Assembly (NCBI GenBank): GCA_013290035.1
Contig: JABCYT010000133.1
Location: 1-7,741 of the forward strand
DNA length: 7,741 nucleotides
Direction: 5' to 3'
Origin: Alphaproteobacteria bacterium
GTDB taxonomy: Bacteria > Pseudomonadota > Alphaproteobacteria > Reyranellales > Reyranellaceae
Below, piece by piece: positions 1 through 4,423 of this stretch (positions are counted from its first letter, which is position 1; each line of letters begins with the position of its first letter). The position numbers and the translations under genes were made by a program. Under the pieces are notes generated by a model. It made no database searches. It was given only the letters and a program-made list of their open reading frames with translations, and was not told the DNA's origin.

Positions 1-1
1 C

Positions 2-187
2 GAGGTCATTGCCGCGCATACCGGCGTCTCTGTTGGCACGGTGAAGAGCCGCATTTCGCGCGCCCGCGATACGCTGGAGCGCCTGCTGCTGGAAGGCGAC
101 AGCCGTCCGCAGTCGACGGGCGCGGAGCCCCGCGGCGAGCGCGATCTTTCGGACGAAGCCGACGAGGCCCCCGCGGCCGGGCGTTGA
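2..187 (+). CDS. ecfG: ECF sigma factor, EcfG-like, C-terminal fragment (5' end outside window)
   Basis: This is the last 61 codons of an open frame that enters from the left edge and stops at TGA 185-187. The visible part reads EVIAAHTGVSVGTVKSRISR and continues RARDTLERLL, the helix-turn-helix of sigma region 4 that binds the -35 element. The GVSVGTVKSRISRAR signature is typical of ECF factors. The last ~30 residues form a charged, Pro/Ala-rich tail. NepR lies directly downstream, which points to EcfG, the general stress response sigma factor that NepR holds inactive until phosphorylated PhyR releases it. The assignment to EcfG rests on this neighbour and on the matching promoters nearby, because region 2 is not in the window. 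It could still be another ECF subgroup. Confidence 0.82.
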   Translation, partial: EVIAAHTGVSVGTVKSRISRARDTLERLLLEGDSRPQSTGAEPRGERDLSDEADEAPAAGR

Positions 188-216
188 ACGCGGCTTTCAA
201 GCGTCGCGTGAAGGTA

Positions 217-225
217 TGGTATAAT
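217..225 (+). promoter_or_regulatory. Extended -10 promoter (TGG-TATAAT) before nepR
   Basis: TGG at 217-219 runs straight into a perfect TATAAT at 220-225, which is an extended -10 element. A poor -35 match (TTCAAG, 196-201) sits 18 bp upstream, but an extended -10 can work without one. Transcription would begin near 231-233. The site is in the short gap after the sigma gene, so nepR could be made independently of it by the housekeeping sigma. A perfect TATAAT is notable in DNA this GC-rich, but activity is inferred from sequence only. Confidence 0.5.
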
Positions 226-252
226 CATGGACAGTCCCTGGGGGAGAGATCA

Positions 253-315
253 ATGGCTCAGGCGCGAGCCCGAGGAATGGCCCTCATTCCCCGGAAAGTA
301 CGGCATGGCCAGTGA
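253..315 (+). CDS. Possible 20-codon leader ORF overlapping the nepR start
   Basis: ATG 253 is preceded by a strong ribosome-binding site (GGGGGAG, 240-246) at 6 bp spacing. The frame encodes 20 residues (MAQARARGMALIPRKVRHGQ) and stops at TGA 313-315. It overlaps the preferred nepR start (ATG 305) in another frame. A transcript from the extended -10 element would carry this ORF first, so ribosomes ending here could feed nepR translation. This is the best ribosome-binding site between the sigma gene and nepR, but the peptide resembles nothing I know and may not be conserved. Confidence 0.3.
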   Translation: MAQARARGMALIPRKVRHGQ

Positions 316-535
316 CGACAAGCCGCGCACTGGCCGGGGTGGTGGTATTTCGCGGCCGCGTACGAAGGCACCGACCGAGCGTCCTTTCGACCTGTGGCTG
401 CAGAAGCAACTGCACGCCATGTACGACGAGATCGCGGGCGAGCCGCTGCCCAGCGATCTGCTCGGCCTGATCGACAGCGACGCTGCCAAGACCGGCGAAC
501 AGAAGAAGAGCGAGCCCGCCAAGGACAAGAAGTAG
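305..535 (+). CDS. nepR: NepR family anti-sigma factor
   Basis: NepR binds the EcfG sigma factor in the cytoplasm and keeps it off RNA polymerase; phosphorylated PhyR competes for NepR and frees the sigma. The 76-residue product has the family core: FDLWL (28-32) starting the first amphipathic helix, through LHAMY, then EPLPSDLLGLI (46-56) forming the second. Both flanks are charged and probably disordered, ending in a Lys-rich tail. The start is uncertain. ATG 227 in the same frame would give 102 residues, but it lies 2 bp after the TATAAT box and has a poorly placed ribosome-binding site. ATG 305 has GGAAAG (293-298) at 6 bp and gives a length nearer the family norm. The gene follows the sigma gene in the same direction. 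Confidence 0.92.
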   Translation: MASDDKPRTGRGGGISRPRTKAPTERPFDLWLQKQLHAMYDEIAGEPLPSDLLGLIDSDAAKTGEQKKSEPAKDKK

Positions 536-541
536 CCGCGC

Positions 542-567
542 GGAACTTTCGCGGGCGCCCGGCCGTT
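542..567 (+). promoter_or_regulatory. EcfG-type stress promoter (GGAAC-N17-CGTT)
   Basis: GGAAC at 542-546 and CGTT at 564-567 are separated by exactly 17 bp. This matches the published EcfG (general stress response) consensus GGAAC-N16/17-CGTT. The site begins 7 bp after the nepR stop and is followed by a good ribosome-binding site (CGGAGG, 585-590) and the ATG at 598. That gives a 5' leader of about 20-25 bases. The perfect match, placement and nearby nepR together make this a strong prediction. Confidence 0.8.
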
Positions 568-575
568 GTCCGGGC
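557..575 (+). repeat. Inverted repeat overlapping the stress promoter -10
   Basis: GCCCGG (557-562) and CCGGGC (570-575) form a 6-bp stem with a 7-base loop. The loop contains the CGTT -10 element of the EcfG-type promoter. There is no T-run after it, so it is a poor intrinsic terminator for nepR. It may be a chance GC-rich palindrome, a weak attenuating hairpin on read-through nepR mRNA, or a protein-binding site. Confidence 0.35.
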
Positions 576-597
576 TCACCCTAACGGAGGCTTCCAC

Positions 598-873
598 ATG
601 CTCGCCAGCGAAGACAAAAAGAAGGCGCTGACCAGCCCCAGCAGCGTGTTCAAGCATCCCGCCGACGTCGTTGCCTGCGGGGATCTCAGCAAGGCCGAGA
701 AGACCGCCATCCTCAAGCAATGGGAACTCGATGCGCGACTGCTCCAGGTCGCCACGGAGGAAGGCATGAGTGAGGGCGAGCACAGCCTGTTCACTGACGT
801 GAAGAAGGCGCAGGGCAAGCTCGACGTCGACGTTCTCGAAGAGGACGGCGCGCCGACCAAAGTCGGACCGTAG
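598..873 (+). CDS. Small conserved alphaproteobacterial protein, putative stress gene
   Basis: The 91-residue soluble protein has no signal peptide or membrane segment. Its core reads SSVFKHPADVV, then LSKAEKTAILKQWELDAR and VATEEGM, then a helical stretch ending near VKKAQGKLDV, and an acidic tail. I recall small alphaproteobacterial proteins with the same layout (a P-S/A-S-V-F start, 'LS..qK..iL..We.DAr' in the middle, 'EEGM' after) annotated only as hypothetical. The function is unknown. CGGAGG (585-590) lies 7 bp before the ATG. An EcfG-type promoter sits immediately upstream and a strong hairpin follows at 901-924. This makes it a likely single-gene member of the general stress regulon. 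Confidence 0.85.
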   Translation: MLASEDKKKALTSPSSVFKHPADVVACGDLSKAEKTAILKQWELDARLLQVATEEGMSEGEHSLFTDVKKAQGKLDVDVLEEDGAPTKVGP

Positions 874-900
874 CCGCGCCAAAATCCCGACAAGAAGAAT

Positions 901-924
901 GGCGGCGGCCTTTCGGCCGCCGCC
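901..924. terminator. Bidirectional hairpin between two convergent small genes
   Basis: GGCGGCGGCC (901-910), loop TTTC and GGCCGCCGCC (915-924) form a perfect 10-bp GC stem. It lies 27 bp after the stop of the 91-residue gene (+) and 22 bp after the stop of the 36-residue ORF (-). On the minus strand the stem is followed by the T-rich ATTCTTCTTG, a better tail than ACCCTTAT on the plus strand. It can plausibly end transcription from both sides. Confidence 0.72.
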
Positions 925-946
925 ACCCTTATCCGCCACCCACCGG

Positions 947-1057
947 TCAGCCCGGCCGGCGTGCGGCGAATTCGTTCTGCATGCTGCGATCGTCTTGCGT
1001 CATGCCGCGCGCGATCCCGTAGCTCATGCAAGCCGCCGGCGGACCGGACATGGTCAT
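947..1057 (-). CDS. 36-residue small ORF behind an EcfG-type promoter
   Basis: The ATG at 1057-1055 has a strong ribosome-binding site (GGAGGC, 1070-1065) at 8 bp spacing, and the frame stops at TGA 949-947. The product begins MTMSGPPAACMSYGIARG and continues MTQDDRSMQNEFAARRPG. It is polar, with one Cys and no membrane segment. I do not recognise it. Support comes from context: a perfect GGAAC-N16-CGTT promoter about 43 bp upstream, a strong hairpin downstream with a T-rich tail in this direction, and the same GGAGGCTT ribosome-binding sequence as the facing stress gene. The methionine at 1051 is an alternative start. If it is not translated, the transcript could be a small regulatory RNA. 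Confidence 0.55.
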   Translation of the reverse strand: MTMSGPPAACMSYGIARGMTQDDRSMQNEFAARRPG

Positions 1058-1169
1058 TGTTCAAGCCTCCCGCGGCGGTTTTTCGCTGCTTGAGGGACCA
1101 ACGGTCTCTGCTGTTTCCGGTTCCACACGTTCGCTATACAGACGCACAATCGAAGGGAGAGAACCGGGC
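1058..1169. other. Divergent intergenic region, small ORF (-) and SDR (+)
   Basis: This 112-bp gap holds the EcfG-type promoter firing to the left and the 5' leader of the SDR gene to the right. The SDR ribosome-binding site AAGGGAGAG is at 1153-1161. A TATACA at 1135-1140 could be a -10 for the SDR gene, but no convincing -35 lies at proper spacing. No GGAAC/CGTT pair points rightward, so the SDR is not predicted to be under EcfG. Confidence 0.5.
1100..1124 (-). promoter_or_regulatory. EcfG-type stress promoter (GGAAC-N16-CGTT), leftward
   Basis: On the minus strand GGAAC (1124-1120) and CGTT (1103-1100) are separated by 16 bp, a perfect match to the EcfG consensus. Transcription would start near 1092 and run leftward to the 36-residue ORF, with a leader of about 35 bases. 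In my reading this and the site at 542-567 are the only two correctly spaced pairs in the window, and both are intergenic and correctly oriented. Confidence 0.75.
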
Positions 1170-1934
1170 ATGAAGCTTTTCGATCTTACCGGCCGCGTCG
1201 CGGTCGTCACCGGCGGCAACGGCGGCATCGGCCTCGGCATGGCGCTCGGCATGGCGGAAGCGGGCGCCACGATCGTCGTGGCGGGCCGCGACGCCGCCAA
1301 GAACCAGGCCGCCGTCAAGCAGATCCAGGGCGCCGGCGCCAAGGCGAGCGCGATCCCGGTCGATGTGCTCGAGGAGGAATCGTGCCGCGCACTGATCGCC
1401 GACACGGTCAAGGCGCATGGCCGGCTCGATATCCTGGTCAACAACGCCGGCATGAGCATCCGCAAGCAGCCCGAGCAATACACCCTGGCCGAATGGCACA
1501 CGGTGATGGACAGTAACCTGACCAGCGCCTTCCTGTGCAGCCACGCCGCCTACCCCGCGATGAAAAAGGGCGGCGCCGGCAAGATCATCAACATCGGCTC
1601 GATGATGTCGATCTTCGGCGCCCCCTTCGCCACCGCCTATGCCGCGAGCAAGGGCGGCATGGTCCAGATGAGCAAGGCGATGGCCACCGCGTGGGCCAAG
1701 GACAACATCCAGGTGAACGCCATCCTGCCGGGCTGGATCGACACCGCGCTGACCCGCCGCGCGCGCGAGCAGATCACCGGTTTGCACGAGTCGGTGCTGA
1801 AGCGCACGCCGGCCGCCCGCTGGGGCGTGCCCGACGACTTTGCCGGCATCGCCGTTTTCCTGGCCGCCGCGGCGTCCGACTTCGTCACCGGCGCCGCCAT
1901 CACCGTCGACGGCGGCTACTCGGTCCAGGGCTAG
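1170..1934 (+). CDS. SDR family NAD(P)-dependent oxidoreductase
   Basis: This 254-residue cytoplasmic enzyme is a classical short-chain dehydrogenase, expected to oxidise or reduce an alcohol/ketone pair with NAD(P)(H). It has the Rossmann glycine motif TGGNGGIG (14-21), NNAG (91-94), and the catalytic tetrad Asn116, Ser144, Tyr157 and Lys161 (YAASK). The end is the usual 'ITVDGGYSVQG'. Gly39-Arg40 at the end of the second strand hints at NADPH preference. The overall pattern resembles the 3-ketoacyl-ACP reductase, gluconate 5-dehydrogenase and 2-deoxy-gluconate dehydrogenase subgroups, but the substrate cannot be told from sequence. ATG 1170 is chosen because AAGGGAGAG lies 8 bp before it and MKLFDLTGRVAVVTGG is the normal SDR N-terminus; the in-frame ATG at 1026 adds non-homologous residues. 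The gene stands alone. Confidence 0.93.
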   Translation: MKLFDLTGRVAVVTGGNGGIGLGMALGMAEAGATIVVAGRDAAKNQAAVKQIQGAGAKASAIPVDVLEEESCRALIADTVKAHGRLDILVNNAGMSIRKQPEQYTLAEWHTVMDSNLTSAFLCSHAAYPAMKKGGAGKIINIGSMMSIFGAPFATAYAASKGGMVQMSKAMATAWAKDNIQVNAILPGWIDTALTRRAREQITGLHESVLKRTPAARWGVPDDFAGIAVFLAAAASDFVTGAAITVDGGYSVQG

Positions 1935-1935
1935 C

Positions 1936-2511
1936 TCAAGGCGACGTCACCGCGCAGGTGGCGCGGTCGACGAAGAGCTCGACCTTGGGGCCGTAGATCG
2001 TCAGGCCGACGCGGATGCCGGGGCCGACCTTGGGCAGCAGCGCGTTGGTCTCCTCGACCAGGTTGCCGGAGTTGGTGAACCGGCAGTTGATCACCGGCAC
2101 CACGGTCGTGGCGCTGTTGTTGTCGAGGTAGAGGACGACCTGCCAACGCTTGCCGGGGACTGCCCGGAGCGTGGCATCGCCGAGGTTGACGAGGGGAACG
2201 GTCGGTCCGGCCGTGATCGGTACGGCATCCAACGGCACCACGCTCGGACGCTGCACGACGACGCCGCGGACATAGACGGCCTGCCCGCGCGGGTCGAAGG
2301 CAAGGTCGGCCGGCGTCGGCGGGCCGCTTTGCTGGCCGACATTGAGCGGTGTCCAGATCTGCCCGGTCTTGGGGTCGCGGAATTCGGGAACGCCCGGCGT
2401 CGCCGGCATGTCGACCTTGCTGCGCGGCGCCTGTGCATGCGCGGCCGATGCCATCGTCAATCCGACTGCGCAAGCCAGGACACCCAACGCGCCGTTCCGG
2501 TATTGCCGCAT
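1936..2511 (-). CDS. Secreted protein of unknown function at the end of the tad cluster
   Basis: The 191-residue product starts with a clear Sec signal peptide (MRQYRNGALGVLACAVGLTM, with AHAQA as the likely cleavage site near residue 27). The mature part begins with a Pro-rich, hydrophilic stretch containing PEFRDPKTGQIWTPL. The second half is rich in predicted beta strands, with a Cys pair (INCRF and RATCAV) that could form a disulfide in the periplasm. I recognise no family. ATG 2511 is preferred because GAGGAGG (2525-2519) is 7 bp upstream; ATG 2517 is too close to it. The gap to the upstream TPR gene is 16 bp, so the two are probably co-transcribed and this protein may serve pilus assembly. 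The stop codon is 1 bp from the convergent SDR stop. Confidence 0.8.
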   Translation of the reverse strand: MRQYRNGALGVLACAVGLTMASAAHAQAPRSKVDMPATPGVPEFRDPKTGQIWTPLNVGQQSGPPTPADLAFDPRGQAVYVRGVVVQRPSVVPLDAVPITAGPTVPLVNLGDATLRAVPGKRWQVVLYLDNNSATTVVPVINCRFTNSGNLVEETNALLPKVGPGIRVGLTIYGPKVELFVDRATCAVTSP

Positions 2512-2527
2512 GGCCATCCCTCCTCGT

Positions 2528-3337
2528 CTAGGCGCCACCGCTCGATTGCGGGAAGAAATTCGGATTACGCCGCAATTCGGCGCTGCGTGCTTCAATCGGC
2601 AGGGCTCGGAGCTGCATGAAATACGATAGCTGCCGTTGGGCGCTCTGTTCGTCAAGGTCCTTGCGACTGATCTGCAGGCAGCTCTCGAGATCGCCGTTCA
2701 TGGCATAGGCGAGCGCCAGGTTCTGGCGCACCCGGCCATCGGCGGCGAGGCTGGCCGCCAGCGGCACGAGCTGGGCGATCGCCTCCAGCGGCTGTCCCGA
2801 GACCGCAAGCGACAGGCCGAAGTTGCTGCGCAACGGCAGGTAATCCGGCGCCAGCGCGATGCCCTGACGGTACTTCGCCTGGGCCTCGGCGTGACGGCCC
2901 ATCATGTCAAGCACCACGCCATAGGCGTTGAGCGTGCGGTAGTCGCGGCCGTCGGCCAGCAGCGCCGCCTCGAGCTGCTGCTCGGCCAGGCCGGGCTGCC
3001 CCATCGAGATCAGCGCCAGGGCAAGGCCCCGCCGCGCAGCTTGATCGCTTGCCTTCTTGTCGAGCACGTCGCGGAACAAGGCGGCGGCCTCCGCGCTCAT
3101 GCCGACCGTCAGGTAGGCCTGGCCGAGCCCGAGCTTGGCCTCGACGCCGTTGGGCCGGGCCTCCAGGGCGCGACCGTAGAGCGGGATCGCCGTATCGAGA
3201 TTGCCGGATTTGCGGGCTTCGTCGGCTTGCTTGACCGCAGAATCGTAACTGTCGCCGCTGGCATCGCCGCCGATATCGGCGCCGCAGGCGGCCACGACAA
3301 GGGCCAAGCCCGCACTCAAGATCGGCGCCAGCTTCAT
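2528..3337 (-). CDS. tadD: TadD-like tetratricopeptide repeat lipoprotein
   Basis: This 269-residue protein starts with a lipoprotein signal peptide, MKLAPILSAGLALVVAAC, with Cys18 as the lipidated residue. Gly at +2 favours transport to the outer membrane. It then carries about five or six TPR units from residue ~31 to ~215, for example the unit with Gly45-Asn46 and ending in Arg61-Pro62, and one at 132-163 (YGVVLDMMGRHAEAQAKYRQ and onward). In Tad systems TadD is a TPR lipoprotein thought to help outer-membrane secretin assembly, much as PilF/PilW does in type IV pili. The start follows from the lipobox; upstream in-frame codons give a poor leader. Its position 133 bp after tadC supports the call, although TPR proteins are hard to assign by sequence alone. 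Confidence 0.85.
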   Translation of the reverse strand: MKLAPILSAGLALVVAACGADIGGDASGDSYDSAVKQADEARKSGNLDTAIPLYGRALEARPNGVEAKLGLGQAYLTVGMSAEAAALFRDVLDKKASDQAARRGLALALISMGQPGLAEQQLEAALLADGRDYRTLNAYGVVLDMMGRHAEAQAKYRQGIALAPDYLPLRSNFGLSLAVSGQPLEAIAQLVPLAASLAADGRVRQNLALAYAMNGDLESCLQISRKDLDEQSAQRQLSYFMQLRALPIEARSAELRRNPNFFPQSSGGA

Positions 3338-3356
3338 TCCAACCCCAAATGCCCGG

Positions 3357-3372
3357 TCCCGCTGCTGCGGGA
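3357..3372 (-). repeat. Hairpin in the tadD 5' leader
   Basis: TCCCGC (3357-3362), TGCT and GCGGGA (3367-3372) form a perfect 6-bp stem with a 4-base loop, about 20 bp before the tadD ATG. Without a T-run it is not a terminator. It could affect mRNA stability or tadD translation. Confidence 0.35.
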
Positions 3373-3384
3373 TCTGTCGGCTCA

Positions 3385-3414
3385 AGGATAACAAAATCTT
3401 GGGGTCAATCGCAA
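3385..3414 (-). promoter_or_regulatory. Candidate tadD promoter
   Basis: Reading leftward, TTGCGA (3414-3409) and TATCCT (3390-3385) sit 18 bp apart, each matching 4 of 6 consensus bases. The -10 lies about 48 bp before the tadD start. It would give tadD and the secreted gene a transcript separate from the cpaE-tadC operon. The match is weak. Confidence 0.25.
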
Positions 3415-3421
3415 CCAAAGT

Positions 3422-3442
3422 CCCAATAGTTGGGGATAGTTG
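3422..3442. repeat. Palindrome with a one-turn direct repeat after tadC
   Basis: CCCAA (3422-3426), TAG, TTGGG (3430-3434) is a 5-bp inverted repeat. Overlapping it, ATAGTTG occurs twice (3426-3432 and 3436-3442) with a period of 10 bp, one turn of the helix. Such an arrangement can be an operator, but it is short and could be chance. Confidence 0.3.
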
Positions 3443-3470
3443 CTTGAAATCGTGGCATAAACGACCCTCC

Positions 3471-4415
3471 TCACATGAGGGCGAAGGTCGACATGAGGGC
3501 CGGCGCCAGGAGGACGGTGATGAGCGTCGGCAGGATGAAGACCATGAGGGGCACGGTCATGAGCGCCGGCATGCGCGCGCCCTTCTCCTCGGCCTTGGAG
3601 GCCCGCGTCTGGCGGAACTCTTGGCTCAGGATGCGCAGAGAATTGGCAAGCGGCGTGCCGTATTTTTCCGTCTGACGGAGCGCGTTCACCAAGGCCGCAA
3701 TGGCCGGTGAATCCGAGCGTTCGTTCATGTTCTCCAGGGCCTGCTGACGGTCCGGCAGATAGGTGAGCTCGATGGCGGTCATCTCGAACTCGGCGGAGAG
3801 CTCGGGCATCGGATCGCGCATTTCCTTGGCCACCCGGCGGAAGGCGGCATCGATGCTGAGGCCGGCCTCGACGCAGATCGTCAGCAGGTCGAGGCCCTCC
3901 GGCAGCACCAGGGTCAGGATCTCCCGCCGCTTGGTGGCAACGTTCTTGATGTAGAGGTCGGGCAGCATGAAACCCGCGAGCACGGCGCCCATGCAGATCG
4001 GCAGGATCATGTTCTCCGGCACGTCGAACAGGCTCGAGGTCGAGGTGAGCAGGATCATCAGAAAGCCCAGCGCCAGCGGCAGGGCGAGCTTGATGAAGAT
4101 GTAGACGACGGCGGCGTCGCGCGACACGAATCCGGCGCGGCGCAGCTTGCGCGTCGTCTGGTCGGCGGCCGCGCCGCGCAGCAGGTTCAGGCGGTCGGCG
4201 AGCAGGCGCATGAAGCCGAGCGACGTCGCCTTGGGAGAAGGCTTGGCCGGTCCTGCCTGCTCGCTGCGCGTCTTCATGCGACGCGTGCGCAATGCGCCCA
4301 GCCGGCCCTCGATCGGCGGCTGTACGGCGAACGCCGACCACAGCGCCCAGAACGTGACGAACGCGGCGGCTGCCGAGACGGCGGTGAAGATCTGTTCGGC
4401 GCCGGCAAGGTCCAT
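3471..4415 (-). CDS. tadC: Tad pilus inner-membrane platform protein TadC (type II secretion F domain)
   Basis: The 314-residue protein is one of the two GspF-like integral membrane proteins of the Tad/Flp pilus machine, which pair with the CpaF ATPase to drive pilin insertion. Membrane segments are visible at about 8-30, 102-124, 135-157 and 283-308. The cytoplasmic T2SSF helical domain lies at about 165-280, with LPEGLDLLTICVEAGLSIDA (171-190) and later EKYGTPLANSLRILSQEFR, both typical of TadC. The basic linker at 40-95 is normal. ATG 4415 begins 8 bp after the tadB stop and gives a proper hydrophobic first segment; its ribosome-binding site is weak (AAGG inside the end of tadB), which suggests translational coupling. 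Confidence 0.93.
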   Translation of the reverse strand: MDLAGAEQIFTAVSAAAAFVTFWALWSAFAVQPPIEGRLGALRTRRMKTRSEQAGPAKPSPKATSLGFMRLLADRLNLLRGAAADQTTRKLRRAGFVSRDAAVVYIFIKLALPLALGFLMILLTSTSSLFDVPENMILPICMGAVLAGFMLPDLYIKNVATKRREILTLVLPEGLDLLTICVEAGLSIDAAFRRVAKEMRDPMPELSAEFEMTAIELTYLPDRQQALENMNERSDSPAIAALVNALRQTEKYGTPLANSLRILSQEFRQTRASKAEEKGARMPALMTVPLMVFILPTLITVLLAPALMSTFALM

Positions 4416-4423
4416 GGTTGCCG

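Larger units (their letters stand above)
3338..3470 (-). other. tadC-tadD intergenic region with candidate promoter and repeats
   Basis: This 133-bp gap is the only sizeable break in the tad cluster and is noticeably more AT-rich than its flanks. It contains a possible promoter, a 6-bp hairpin near the tadD start, and a palindrome plus a 10-bp-period direct repeat near tadC. I see no T-tailed terminator after tadC, so read-through from tadC is possible. Confidence 0.6.

Noticed and set aside
250..1064. Long minus-strand open frames opposite nepR and the 91-residue gene
   Set aside because: They are antisense shadows of well-supported plus-strand genes, have Arg/Gly/Pro-rich translations without recognisable motifs, and result from the GC-rich codon pattern. 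Only 947-1057 in another frame has its own signals.
1135..1140. TATACA as a sigma-70 -10 for the SDR gene
   Set aside because: No acceptable -35 is found at 16-18 bp; only TTTCCG at 15 bp. It is too weak to call as a promoter.
1026..1169. In-frame upstream start for the SDR gene at 1026
   Set aside because: It would add 48 residues with no SDR similarity, crosses the EcfG-type promoter region, and lacks the good ribosome-binding site seen before ATG 1170.
2636..3391. Plus-strand 251-residue frame opposite tadD
   Set aside because: It is the reverse of a TPR gene with clear lipobox and repeats; the translation is His/Arg/Gly-rich with no domain.
3469..3482. Inverted repeat CCTCA-CA-TGAGG at the tadC stop, and a repeated CATGAGGGC nearby
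   Set aside because: The arms are only 5 bp and lie in the Ala-Leu-Met coding repeats at the TadC C-terminus. There is no T-tail, so it is not a terminator.
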